From: Methanomassiliicoccales archaeon
Lineage (GTDB): Archaea; Thermoplasmatota; Thermoplasmata; SG8-5; JAGLSY01
Length of the DNA stretch: 36,983 nt
Direction of reading: 5' to 3'
Assembly (NCBI GenBank): GCA_030672365.1
Contig: DAOVGM010000055.1
Span: forward strand, 1-36,983
Program-made: the position numbers and the translations under genes
Shown here: in pieces, positions 6,916-14,743 of the stretch
How positions within the stretch are numbered: the stretch's first letter is position 1
Layout: each line of letters opens with the position of its first letter
Notes under the pieces: generated by a model
Told to the model about the DNA's origin: nothing
What the model saw: only the letters and a program-made list of their open reading frames with translations
Databases searched by the model: none

Positions 6916-8178
6916 TCACCCCTTGGGCTTTTTCACGAACGGAGGTTTAGTTGTTACTCCTTTAAGTCGTCTTCCCTTATATTCGATTTCCACCTCGATA
7001 TCGGGCTTCGCGAACTCTCTTTTCACACGAGCCAGTGCTATTGCGTAACCCAGTGTCGGAGAGAAGTTGCCACTCGTGACCAACCCCTTTATTTCCACTG
7101 GAGATTTCGGTTCCTGTGGGTTTGCGGCGAATATGGGGCTGTCTGTGCGGGCAGCCAGCTTACTCTCGAGGTGAATACCGACGAGCTTGTCATGTGTCTT
7201 CTTCTCCTTCTGAGCTCGTAGCTTGTCTTTTCCGATGAAGTCGTGGTCCCATTTTATGACCCACGCACCGGCTGACTCCAGAGGTGATTGGCTACCATTG
7301 AAATCCTGGCCTGAAAGCAGATACCCCATTTCGAGACGAAGGGTATCTCTGGCACCGAGGCCGATGGGACTGATTTCATGGGTTGGCTCGGCCTCTAGGA
7401 TCATGTTCCACAGTTCAACAGCTAGGTCATTATGAAAGAACAACTCAAATCCTTCTTCGCCAGTGTAACCAGTTCTGGATACAAATATGGTATTCAACTC
7501 TGGAAAGTTAGTAGTAGTAGTATAATTCGATTGACTATCTAATCTATCATCTATCTGATTAGTAGACGACTGCCCATCTAATCTATTGACTATATGACTT
7601 GTAGATGACTGACTGTCTGACCCATTGATTATCTGATTAGTAAATGACTGGTTATCCAATCTGTTGAATACCTTCCCAGCAAATCTTTGAATATTATCAA
7701 TCTCAGATCCAAACACCCTCCTCATAACATCAATTGACTTCGGACCCTGCACAGCAAGACACGTCATATCATCAGATAGATTGTTAATCTCTGTTAACAT
7801 CTGTTTTCTCATCCAGATATCAACTTTTTCTGTCGTGGTGGCATTGGGCACCACTAAAATTTTGTCCTTCGCAATCCTAAATACTATCATATCATCAATG
7901 ATATTTCCTTCTTCATCGAGCATATGAGTGTAGACCGCCTGGCCAGGCTTGGAATCGATTATGTTGTTGGTGCAAAGGCGTTGTAGTTCGCCAGGCGCAT
8001 CCGATCCCTCGACTATTATCTGGCCCATGTGCGAAACATCAAAGAGACCCACCGAATTCCGAACATTGTGGTGCTCCTTGATAATACCCAGTTCATAGTG
8101 AATTGGCAGTTCCCAGCCATGGAAATCTATTATCCTAGCACCGAGTTTCAGATGCTCATCATAAAGTGGAGTTCTCAT
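6916..8178 (-). CDS. gcvT: Aminomethyltransferase GcvT family, with internal tandem repeat
   Basis: T-protein of the glycine cleavage system or a close folate-binding relative. The N-terminal TPLYDEHLKLGARIIDFHGWELP, the folate-site YTHMLDEEGNIIDDM and the FVSRTGYTGEEGFELF region are all characteristic of GcvT. The protein is 420 residues against the usual ~365-375. The excess is a low-complexity insertion at about residues 172-223, made of four 13-residue units of the NRLDxQSxTNQI type. It lies between two conserved blocks and keeps frame. No other glycine-cleavage genes (H, P1, P2, L) are in the window, so a role in another folate-dependent step is possible. A leaderless ATG start at 8178 is plausible. 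Confidence 0.9.
   Translation of the reverse strand: MRTPLYDEHLKLGARIIDFHGWELPIHYELGIIKEHHNVRNSVGLFDVSHMGQIIVEGSDAPGELQRLCTNNIIDSKPGQAVYTHMLDEEGNIIDDMIVFRIAKDKILVVPNATTTEKVDIWMRKQMLTEINNLSDDMTCLAVQGPKSIDVMRRVFGSEIDNIQRFAGKVFNRLDNQSFTNQIINGSDSQSSTSHIVNRLDGQSSTNQIDDRLDSQSNYTTTTNFPELNTIFVSRTGYTGEEGFELFFHNDLAVELWNMILEAEPTHEISPIGLGARDTLRLEMGYLLSGQDFNGSQSPLESAGAWVIKWDHDFIGKDKLRAQKEKKTHDKLVGIHLESKLAARTDSPIFAANPQEPKSPVEIKGLVTSGNFSPTLGYAIALARVKREFAKPDIEVEIEYKGRRLKGVTTKPPFVKKPKG
7510..7665 (-). repeat. Four-copy 39-bp tandem repeat inside gcvT
   Basis: On the minus strand four 39-base units encode NRLDNQSFTNQII, NGSDSQSSTSHIV, NRLDGQSSTNQID and DRLDSQSNYTTTT. The period is exactly 13 codons, and the units are AT-rich compared with flanking gcvT sequence. 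Copies differ at several positions, so the array is not freshly duplicated. Confidence 0.9.
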
Positions 8179-8241
8179 CGGCCATACTCAATAGCAACAC
8201 AAATAAAAACTTTTATATTCTTAAAACAAAATCAGGGAGAC

Positions 8242-8622
8242 ATGGGACTGATGCAATTTCTAAAAGAGAAAAAATTCGATTTGAGCCTCTTCTTGGCTAT
8301 ATCCGGAGGCTTTTTATCCTTTCTTTCTGTCCTGGCCATACTCGCAGAGGACGTGGGCACGGGATTCAGCAACACCATCTCCGATATTTTTGGTGAATGG
8401 ACATATTGGATATTCATCTTAGGAGCGGCAGCTTTCATCGTCGGAATTTTCTATCTCTTTGACTATATTCGAAAAGTAAGAGAAATCAGAAAATTGCTGG
8501 CCGAGCCAGGCAAATCAAAATTCATCCAAAACCAGGACAGGATTGAAGAACTGGCCTGGCGTCTTGGCACGAAGTTCGAAGTGGGTGTTGTCGAGAAAAA
8601 GAAGGAATTGAAAATCCGATGA
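8242..8622 (+). CDS. Small two-helix membrane protein, unknown function
   Basis: I do not recognise this 126-residue protein. It has two hydrophobic segments, about residues 14-34 (LSLFLAISGGFLSFLSV...) and 52-74 (YWIFILGAAAFIVGIFYL...). A charged tail with many Lys/Glu/Arg residues follows and could lie in the cytoplasm. The ATG at 8242 is chosen over an upstream in-frame ATG (8029). The longer form would overlap gcvT head-on, and a TATA-like CTTTTATATT at about 8207-8216 sits about 30 bases before 8242. It is divergent from gcvT and lies upstream of the candidate origin. Stand-alone archaeal membrane proteins of this shape are common and mostly uncharacterised. Confidence 0.72.
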   Translation: MGLMQFLKEKKFDLSLFLAISGGFLSFLSVLAILAEDVGTGFSNTISDIFGEWTYWIFILGAAAFIVGIFYLFDYIRKVREIRKLLAEPGKSKFIQNQDRIEELAWRLGTKFEVGVVEKKKELKIR

Positions 8623-8720
8623 TTAACTTTCACTCATGCTGGCAGTGATGGGGAGCCAATGCGTGCGTCAAATTATTGCAATTTTGCACAGGAAACAGAC
8701 CCTTCGGAACAATTACGTCT

Positions 8721-8752
8721 CGGCGCTCGGCACATCCTATCGCCGAGCGCCG
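8721..8752. repeat. GC-rich 11-bp hairpin between membrane protein gene and orc1
   Basis: CGGCGCTCGGC (8721-8731) is perfectly repeated in inverted form at 8742-8752 with a 10-base loop. It may end the preceding transcript or be a structural part of the putative origin region. Confidence 0.6.
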
Positions 8753-8785
8753 CACAACGTTTTGTCAGTGATTTCACCACCGAAA

Positions 8786-8910
8786 AAATTCCATATTTTA
8801 TTTATAGCCAGTAATTTGAATATTAAATATAACAAAGTATATTAAGAAGCCGGTCAATCAGGTCTTAGCTCATTTGTGTGTTAGCGGTTTCCAATGGAAA
8901 TAAAGGGGTA
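8786..8910. other. Candidate replication origin: AT-rich tract plus ORB-like site
   Basis: The 316-base gap 8623-8938 before orc1/cdc6 holds the hairpin above, an AT-rich tract (about 8786-8850) and an ORB-like element at 8887-8909. The element, GTTTCCAATGGAAATAAAGG followed by GG, matches the known archaeal origin recognition box pattern: an inverted TTCCA/TGGAA followed by AAAGGGG. Archaeal origins typically sit next to orc1/cdc6. I find only one clear ORB here, whereas strong origins usually have several, so origin function is inference. No gene is seen in the gap. Confidence 0.5.
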
Positions 8911-8938
8911 CCGGAGCCACTGTAGGGGGAGCTGAATC

Positions 8939-10183
8939 GTGACGACTAGCGTATTCGATAAGTACATGGATGCACCTAGCATATTCAAGAGAGACCGCGA
9001 TGTTCTCAGACCGTCCTACATTCCCGACAAGTTACTTCACCGCGACGAGCAGATCAACCAGATAGCCAGCATTCTCGCTACTGCACTCAAAGGCGAGCGC
9101 CCGTCCAACATCTTGATTTTCGGTAAGACCGGCACCGGCAAGACAGCCACAGCCAAATACTTGGGCAAGGAAATTACAAAAGTCTTGAAGGCCGGATCTG
9201 CATTTCAGGAAGTCGTTTACGTTTACATCAACTGCGAGGTTGTGGACACCCAGTACGGTGTTTTACAGAATATCGGCAACCGATTCATAGACAATTTCAA
9301 CGAGCGAATTCCGCCGACGGGATGGTCGACGGAGCGTGTTTACAACATTCTCTGGAAGAAAATGGATACGTCACCCAAGGTTGTGATTGTTGTGCTGGAC
9401 GAGGTCGATAAATTTGTCTACAAAAGCGGAGACGACATGCTCTACCACCTCACAAAGATCAATGACGACTTCGAAAATGCCAAAATTAGTCTTATCGGGA
9501 TTTCCAACGACATGAAGTTCACAGAGCTGCTGGACCCGAGGGTGAGAAGCAGGCTCAGCGACGAGAAAATCGTGTTCCCACCCTACGATGCCGGCCAACT
9601 GAAAGACATCCTGAAACAGAGGGCGGAACTGGCCTTCGACAACGGGATTTTAGCTGATGAGGTGATATCGCTCTGCGCTGCTGTCGAGGCCCACGAGCAG
9701 GGAGATGCCAGACGCGCCCTTGACCTCCTGAGGGTCGCAGCGGAAATCGCGGAGCGAAATCGCGACCAGGAAGTGACCGAGCAGCACGTCTACAAAGCCA
9801 AGAACAAGATAGAACTGGATTGCGTGATCGAGGCGGTCCGCACCTTACCAGTCCAGTCGAAGCTCATACTTCTGGGGATTCTGATGAACGAGGAGGCCGG
9901 CCAGATTAAATTGACGACCGGCGATGTTTACTCAACTTACAGGATTCTATGCAGGAAGACTGGCCTGAGCATGGTATCGCAGCGGCGCGTCACGGACCTC
10001 ATTTCCGAGTTGGACATGATGGGAATCGTCAGCGCGAGGGTGAAGTCGTTCGGAAGGGGCGGCAGGACGAAGGAAATCATGGCCAGCGTGCCATTGATGG
10101 AGACAAAACGCGTCATTCTGAAAGATTCGATGCTCGAGCCCCTTAATGAGTTCAAAATCAACAAACAGATGACCTTATTATGA
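8939..10183 (+). CDS. Orc1/Cdc6 family replication initiator
   Basis: An AAA+ ATPase that binds origin recognition boxes and recruits MCM. The 414-residue protein has Walker A FGKTGTGKTATAKY (about 61-74), Walker B VVIVVLDEVDKF, sensor-1 region ISLIGISNDMKF, and sensor-2 region EQGDARRALDLLR. A C-terminal winged-helix domain runs from about residue 300 (TTGDVYSTYRILCRKTGLS). A GTG start at 8939 is preceded by a G-rich ribosome-binding run (GGGGGAG, about 8926-8932), and no better start is in frame. An ORB-like site lies about 30 bases upstream, so autoregulation or an adjacent origin is plausible. It is convergent with the signal peptidase gene, with adjoining stops. Confidence 0.96.
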   Translation: MTTSVFDKYMDAPSIFKRDRDVLRPSYIPDKLLHRDEQINQIASILATALKGERPSNILIFGKTGTGKTATAKYLGKEITKVLKAGSAFQEVVYVYINCEVVDTQYGVLQNIGNRFIDNFNERIPPTGWSTERVYNILWKKMDTSPKVVIVVLDEVDKFVYKSGDDMLYHLTKINDDFENAKISLIGISNDMKFTELLDPRVRSRLSDEKIVFPPYDAGQLKDILKQRAELAFDNGILADEVISLCAAVEAHEQGDARRALDLLRVAAEIAERNRDQEVTEQHVYKAKNKIELDCVIEAVRTLPVQSKLILLGILMNEEAGQIKLTTGDVYSTYRILCRKTGLSMVSQRRVTDLISELDMMGIVSARVKSFGRGGRTKEIMASVPLMETKRVILKDSMLEPLNEFKINKQMTLL

Positions 10184-11278
10184 TTATCTGATTGCTCCGC
10201 CACAACTTGGACATTTGCTAAGGGTGCTTTCCACCAGGACATCACAATAGGGGCACGGAACCTTTACGATTTCTTTGATGACAATGATTTTTTCCGAACT
10301 GACTTTTTCAGGCAAAAGTCCGATATCTCCAGCGTGATTCCGCAACCTCTCGGCAATCTCATCCAGCGAGGTGGGCGGGGATGCCACGCCAGCTCGTTCA
10401 CTCAACGCATCCCCTTCTTCTCTCTTCATCTCCTTCCCCTTCCTATCCCTCAATCTCGGAAGTCCGAGATCGAGGAAAAGCGGAACTCCTACCAGGATAA
10501 TTATCGTGACGATGAGCAGCATCCAGCTGTTTGCCGGAACGTTCAACGGGAGGTCGTTCGTGAACAGCAATTTGATGAGACCGAACCAGGGAAGCTCACC
10601 GGTTGCCTTTCCGACAATCCAGTCCATTTTAATAAGCATTATCGTACCAGAACTCTGGTCATAAATGTGATTGTTATCTCCCATGGTGACAAAACCATCG
10701 TGGGGCTCAACACCCGCAGCGGCGAAGCCACCCATAATTTTATCCAGATGGATTGTGACATCTCGGTTTTGATGGCCATAATTCTCGAGAAGGAAGGTAT
10801 TTTCCGCAGGATCCCACGGATTTCGATTAACCCACTCAAAGACAGGAACATCGAATGTATAATTTTGATAATCGATTTGCCCATCAGATAGATTTTGAAC
10901 ACCATCGTCGTTAATCTCGAGCCAGATCACAGCTCTGTGAATTATCGGTGTCCTGTTCGTGTCGCCGTTTGGACGATAGACGATTACATTTCCAAAGCCA
11001 CTATAAGTTCGAAAAGTATGCTCTTCACCCTCCATGTATGTCAAAATGTCAGAACGTTCTTTAACCCCCCTCACCAAAACCATGTCTCCGGTGTCTATGA
11101 CACCAATGTGGCTGTTCGGGCCGTGCATCATGCTTCCGGATTCCACAACAACCATCGGCGGCCAGACTCGGCAATATGCAAGCAATATCAGCATGACGAC
11201 GATGACCACGATAAACGCTATGAACAGGTCTCGCCCGATGTTGAACAGGGTGTTTTTCATCTTGGCTTTGTCCATCAA
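10184..11278 (-). CDS. Signal peptidase I (Sec11-like) with C-terminal zinc ribbon
   Basis: A membrane serine protease that removes signal peptides after export. The 364-residue protein has an N-terminal helix (about 17-36), the catalytic Ser in ESGSMM (Ser49), the archaeal/eukaryotic-type catalytic His in IIHRA (His114), and the conserved MGDNN (Asp201). A second transmembrane helix lies at about 248-272. Archaeal enzymes usually end near there. This one continues with a charged cytoplasmic segment and a terminal zinc ribbon, CPYC...CPSC (about 343-361). A TATA-like TTTTAAAT (minus strand, about 11301-11310) lies about 27 bases before the ATG at 11278, consistent with a leaderless mRNA. Confidence 0.87.
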   Translation of the reverse strand: MMDKAKMKNTLFNIGRDLFIAFIVVIVVMLILLAYCRVWPPMVVVESGSMMHGPNSHIGVIDTGDMVLVRGVKERSDILTYMEGEEHTFRTYSGFGNVIVYRPNGDTNRTPIIHRAVIWLEINDDGVQNLSDGQIDYQNYTFDVPVFEWVNRNPWDPAENTFLLENYGHQNRDVTIHLDKIMGGFAAAGVEPHDGFVTMGDNNHIYDQSSGTIMLIKMDWIVGKATGELPWFGLIKLLFTNDLPLNVPANSWMLLIVTIIILVGVPLFLDLGLPRLRDRKGKEMKREEGDALSERAGVASPPTSLDEIAERLRNHAGDIGLLPEKVSSEKIIVIKEIVKVPCPYCDVLVESTLSKCPSCGGAIR

Positions 11279-11330
11279 GTGCCTCGCATAGCCTCGGCTT
11301 ATTTAAAAATTCGCCTGTCAGATTCATGTA

Positions 11331-11600
11331 CAAAACTATCATGCCCCATTCTCTCACCAACACGGCTCTCCGGCCACCTGCCCCTAACCTCCCATTCAGG
11401 CAGTCGCCACCCCCCGGTCACCACCACACGCCCACTCCCGCCCACAACACCGTCCCCGTCCTCCGCCCTTTCAACCCCCTATCCAATTTGTTCATCCCAC
11501 CCGCCCCCCAAAGCGCCCTCCCGTTTTCCCACCGCCTAGCCAGTCGTTGTGCCCCCCCAATCAAAACAGGCACGTTCCCACCCCACATCTCGCGTTTCTC
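11331..11600 (+). repeat. Strongly C-rich, G-poor intergenic tract, related to the dispersed element (copy R2)
   Basis: The 368-base gap 11279-11646 is mostly a stretch with very many C and few G on the plus strand. Parts match other copies. TCCAATTTGTTCATCCCACC followed by GCCCCCC (11482-11509) matches CCCAATTTGTCCAACCCGCC in the MiaB-like gene (R7). GTTGTGCCCCCCCAATC (about 11547-11563) matches GTTGTGCCCCCAATC at about 29249-29263 (R4). An open frame runs through it but encodes only a proline-rich unlikely peptide. Confidence 0.55.
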
Positions 11601-11646
11601 CAAAACCCAAATAAACGATGATTGCTTCATCGTCCGTGGTGAACCT

Positions 11647-12096
11647 TTGAGCCGCCCGAGTATTGACGAATATTTCATGAAGATGGCACATCTGGCCTCC
11701 GAAAGGTCGACCTGCATGCGGAGGCAGGTCGGAGCAGCTGTGGTCAAAGACAAAAGGGTATTGACCACCGGCTACAACGGAGCACCCAAGGGAATCCGGC
11801 ATTGCGAGGAGATCGGGTGTCTCAGGGAACAAATGCAGGTTCCCAGCGGCCAGCGGCACGAACTGTGTCGCGGCGTTCATGCCGAGCAGAACGCAATCAT
11901 TCAGGCCGCGGTTTTCGGGGTGAGTGTCAAGGACGGGACGATGTACGTCACCAACCACCCATGCTCTGTCTGTGCCAAGATAATAATCAACGCCGGCATC
12001 AGGGAAGTCGTGTTCGAGGGAGACTACGAGGACGACCTGGCCGTCGAGATTTTTGAGGAGGCCAGCATAAAGACTCGCAAATTTAAATCACATTAA
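11647..12096 (+). CDS. Deoxycytidylate (dCMP) deaminase family protein
   Basis: A zinc-dependent enzyme expected to convert dCMP to dUMP, feeding thymidylate synthesis. The 149-residue protein has the zinc/catalytic motif HAEQNAI (His and catalytic Glu) and the second ligand pair PCSVC. Both are standard for the ComEB/dCMP deaminase family, with substrate-loop residues TGYNGAPKGIRHC. A TTG start at 11647 is chosen because it is preceded by GGTGA at the right spacing and gives the family's normal N-terminus (RPSIDEYFMKMA). Upstream extension would run into the C-rich repeat tract. A late competence-type ComEB role is unlikely in this context. Confidence 0.9.
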   Translation: MSRPSIDEYFMKMAHLASERSTCMRRQVGAAVVKDKRVLTTGYNGAPKGIRHCEEIGCLREQMQVPSGQRHELCRGVHAEQNAIIQAAVFGVSVKDGTMYVTNHPCSVCAKIIINAGIREVVFEGDYEDDLAVEIFEEASIKTRKFKSH

Positions 12097-12125
12097 TTAT
12101 AACCATTTTTTACAATCATTCCCCA

Positions 12126-12135
12126 CTTTTATATA
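12126..12135 (+). promoter_or_regulatory. TATA-like promoter of the hydrogenase operon
   Basis: CTTTTATATA lies about 50 bases before the first operon ATG (12183), with a GAGGAGG ribosome-binding site (about 12164-12171) between. This predicts a short leader and one long transcript through about 20480. Confidence 0.65.
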
Positions 12136-12182
12136 CACTAAGTTATATTGCCCCCTCGCCCATTGAGGAGGCTTGATGTTAC

Positions 12183-12437
12183 ATGGATCTAATGTCCTTG
12201 ATAAATCTCGTTTTGTTAATTTCGATGGTGATATTGATATTCTTCGCCATCGAGATGGGTGACCTTATACAGGCATCGATACTTCTGGGAGCCGGTAGTG
12301 CCCTTTTGGCGTGCGTTTTCTTCATCGCCGGCGCTCCGTTCGCGGCTGTCTTCGAGCTTGTAGTCGGCGCAGGATTGATTACCGTTCTGTTCATTTCCAC
12401 GGTCAGCCTGACGAAGAGCGGAGGTGATGCGGAATGA
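12183..12437 (+). CDS. Hydrogenase membrane subunit, MbhD-like (NuoJ N-terminal half)
   Basis: An 84-residue protein of three transmembrane helices, ending in FELVVGAGLITVLFISTVSL. This block is typical of MbhD/DUF4040 and of helices 1-3 of NuoJ, and lies in the proton/sodium path of complex I-like enzymes. The ATG at 12183 is the first start after an in-frame stop; a GAGGAGG site lies about 11 bases upstream. Its stop overlaps the start of the next gene (ATGA), so translation is probably coupled. It opens the 11-gene operon. NuoJ here is split into two genes, as in Mbh-type hydrogenases. Confidence 0.83.
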   Translation: MDLMSLINLVLLISMVILIFFAIEMGDLIQASILLGAGSALLACVFFIAGAPFAAVFELVVGAGLITVLFISTVSLTKSGGDAE

Positions 12438-12673
12438 GCCCGTCCAGTAAGATGACAACAGCGGCTGCCGCAACCATCTTGCTGCTCGCCGTCTTGGTCG
12501 GCTTCGCCTTCACGATGTCGAACGAGGCGGTCGTGCTGGAAGATACCGGTGTACCTGTAGAAAATCAGCTTTGGGAGGCCAGAACGCTTGACCTGCTAAT
12601 CCTGTCAGTCATGATGTTCAGCGCTGTAATCGGAGTGCTGGCCCTTGTTGGAGGTGAGTTCCGATGGAATTAG
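12434..12673 (+). CDS. Hydrogenase membrane subunit, MbhE-like (NuoJ C-terminal half)
   Basis: A 79-residue protein with two predicted transmembrane helices (about 8-27 and 53-73) joined by an exposed acidic loop. By position (between MbhD-like and NuoK-like genes) and size it matches MbhE/MbxE, which corresponds to NuoJ helices 4-5. Sequence signal for this small subunit is weak, so the assignment rests on operon position and topology. The start overlaps the preceding stop by four bases and the end overlaps the following start by ten. Confidence 0.72.
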   Translation: MSPSSKMTTAAAATILLLAVLVGFAFTMSNEAVVLEDTGVPVENQLWEARTLDLLILSVMMFSAVIGVLALVGGEFRWN

Positions 12674-12960
12674 AAATGATCCAGATGAACCTATTCTTCG
12701 CCGCCATTCTCCTGTTCTTCGGCCTATACGCCATTATGAGGAAGCCGAATCTGATTAAAATTATCATAGGTTTGGAGATAATGGCCAAAGCCGCACTTCT
12801 AAGTTTTATCGGAAGCGGCGGCGCGAGCATCCAGTCTGTCGTTATCATCGTCATCGCAATTGACGCAATCGTGGCTGCGATTGCGTTGTCCATAGTGGTT
12901 AACGTCTGGAAACAGAACAAAACGCTGGACGTCGGTAAAATAACGAGATTGAGGGGGTGA
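12664..12960 (+). CDS. NuoK/MnhC-like membrane subunit
   Basis: A 98-residue protein with three transmembrane helices. It contains GLEIMAKA, which carries the membrane-embedded Glu (residue 38) conserved in NuoK/FpoK/MbhG and needed for ion transfer. In the third helix the usual second Glu appears to be replaced by Asp (IAIDAIVAAIALS). A strong GGAGGTGA site precedes the ATG by about 6 bases, even though the ATG lies inside the end of the preceding gene. It contributes, with the NuoJ-type subunits, to the channel linking the hydrogenase module to the antiporter-like subunits. Confidence 0.88.
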   Translation: MELEMIQMNLFFAAILLFFGLYAIMRKPNLIKIIIGLEIMAKAALLSFIGSGGASIQSVVIIVIAIDAIVAAIALSIVVNVWKQNKTLDVGKITRLRG

Positions 12961-12964
12961 AATC

Positions 12965-14743
12965 ATGATTCTGGAAAATTCATTGTTGGTTTTACTCATC
13001 ATCGTTCTGCCTTTCATCGCCACGGCACTTATACCGGCACTCAGGAGGTTCGGCGACAAAGCAATTGCCGGAATCGCGGTAGTTGCCGCGTTTCTCCTTG
13101 CCGCCTTCGTCTTCATGTTGGTCCCCGAGATATTCTTCGGGGCGACGAACGCAATCACACAATCCTATGATTGGATACCCTCCGCGGGCATCATATTCAG
13201 CGTATATATCGACCCGCTGGCCATGCTCATGGCGCTCATCGCCACCGGCATCGGCGCTTTGACAGTTCTGTATTCAGTCAAGTACATGGAGGGCAAGAAA
13301 GGCCTGGCCAGGTACTACTCGCTGGTCATACTCTTCATCGGCTCGATGGTGTGTTTGGTTTTCACCGACAACCTCCTGGTTCTCTACATTTTCTGGGAAA
13401 TCATCGGCCTGTGCTCATACGCGCTCATCGGTTTCTACAACACAGACCCGAAGGCTGCCAGAGCAGGAATCAAGGCATTCGTGATGACACGGGTAGGCGA
13501 CGTCGGCCTGTTGCTCGGTATATTCCTGTTGTATGCAGGCACCGGCACGTTCTCGATTTCAGACATGGTCTCGGGAGCGGTTACAGTTCCGGCCACGCAC
13601 CTTTCACTTGCCGCATTCTTGTTCATTCTTGGTGCTATGGGCAAGTCCGCCCAGGTACCGCTGCACACATGGTTGCCCGACGCGATGGAGGCGCCCACAA
13701 CGGTCAGCTCCCTAATCCACGCCGCAACGCTGGTGAACGCCGGCATTTACATACTGGCCAGGATGTCCCCGCTCTTCATAGGGGTCGAGGGGTGGACAAC
13801 CGCACTTCTGTTGATAGGAGGCATAACGGCACTTCTAGCGGCAATCATGGTGCTCGTCGAGCCGGACCTGAAACGGGTGCTGGCCTACTCTACAATAAGC
13901 CAGCTCGGTTACATGGTCTTCGCACTCGGCATAGGTGTCGGAGGGGTGTTTGCAGCTTCGTATCATCTGATGAGCCACGCGATTTTCAAAGGCCTATTGT
14001 TCCTTTGCGCCGGCGCGATCATTCACGCCGTCGGAACACGCAACATGTACTCCATGGGCGGCCTGAAGAAGGAGATGAAGGTGACACATTTCGCGATGCT
14101 CTTCGGAACACTGGCTCTCGCCGGGCTGGTGCCGTTCAGCGGCTTCTGGTCCAAGGACCTGATATTCGCCGGCGCTTATGGCGCCGAACTTTGGATCCCA
14201 CTGGCATTCATGGTGTTCATCGCGATTTTGACGGTAGCTTACTCGCTCAGGATGTACTACCTGGTGTTCCACGGAAAGTCCAAGAGGGCCGAGCCGGCGC
14301 ACAAAACGCCGGCCGCGATGGCCATACCTTTGGTTTTACTGGCCATCGGTGCGATAGCATCCTGGGCACTCATCGGAATATTCAGCGAGGCATTCTACGA
14401 CTTCGGGTTCGCCGATGCGCATGCCTACACGATATTCTCGTTCATCGAGCACACCTTCACGAGCCTGGCCGTCGTATTCTCATTCATCGCGCTCGGCCTC
14501 GGAGTTATGTTCTTCCTTGGCAGAAAAGATGCTTACAGGAACAAGCCAGTGCGCTCGATCCTGAAAGCAGCGGGCGCCGGATTCGGCTTCGACAGGTTCT
14601 ACGACGGCATCGTGATAGGCCTGAAGGAATTCGGATTGAGGTTGAGAAAGACGCAAACCGGAGACGCCAACATAAATTCTGTCGGCATCGTCGCAGCACT
14701 TCTTTTGATACTAATTTTCATATTCTTCTGGGGGGTGTTCTGA
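12965..14743 (+). CDS. NuoL/FpoL-like antiporter subunit
   Basis: A 592-residue multi-helix membrane protein of the Mrp-antiporter family. It has FWEIIGLCSYALIGFYNTDP and KAFVMTRVGDVGLLLGI, both diagnostic of NuoL rather than NuoM/NuoN, plus HTWLPDAMEAPTTVSSLIHA and KRVLAYSTISQLGYM. The embedded Lys and Glu of the antiporter core are present. It ends with a loop and a final helix, resembling a shortened version of the NuoL lateral helix and anchor. It should pump H+ or Na+ when the hydrogenase turns over. GGGGGTGA at the NuoK-like stop serves as its ribosome-binding site. Confidence 0.93.
   Translation: MILENSLLVLLIIVLPFIATALIPALRRFGDKAIAGIAVVAAFLLAAFVFMLVPEIFFGATNAITQSYDWIPSAGIIFSVYIDPLAMLMALIATGIGALTVLYSVKYMEGKKGLARYYSLVILFIGSMVCLVFTDNLLVLYIFWEIIGLCSYALIGFYNTDPKAARAGIKAFVMTRVGDVGLLLGIFLLYAGTGTFSISDMVSGAVTVPATHLSLAAFLFILGAMGKSAQVPLHTWLPDAMEAPTTVSSLIHAATLVNAGIYILARMSPLFIGVEGWTTALLLIGGITALLAAIMVLVEPDLKRVLAYSTISQLGYMVFALGIGVGGVFAASYHLMSHAIFKGLLFLCAGAIIHAVGTRNMYSMGGLKKEMKVTHFAMLFGTLALAGLVPFSGFWSKDLIFAGAYGAELWIPLAFMVFIAILTVAYSLRMYYLVFHGKSKRAEPAHKTPAAMAIPLVLLAIGAIASWALIGIFSEAFYDFGFADAHAYTIFSFIEHTFTSLAVVFSFIALGLGVMFFLGRKDAYRNKPVRSILKAAGAGFGFDRFYDGIVIGLKEFGLRLRKTQTGDANINSVGIVAALLLILIFIFFWGVF

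Noticed and set aside
7510-7665. Regular repeats that could suggest a CRISPR array
   Set aside because: The repeats are contiguous 39-base units without spacers, in frame in gcvT, and encode a 13-residue protein repeat.
11326-11646. Proline-rich N-terminal extension of the dCMP deaminase
   Set aside because: It is encoded by the C-rich tract; a TTG with a good ribosome-binding site gives a normal-length enzyme.
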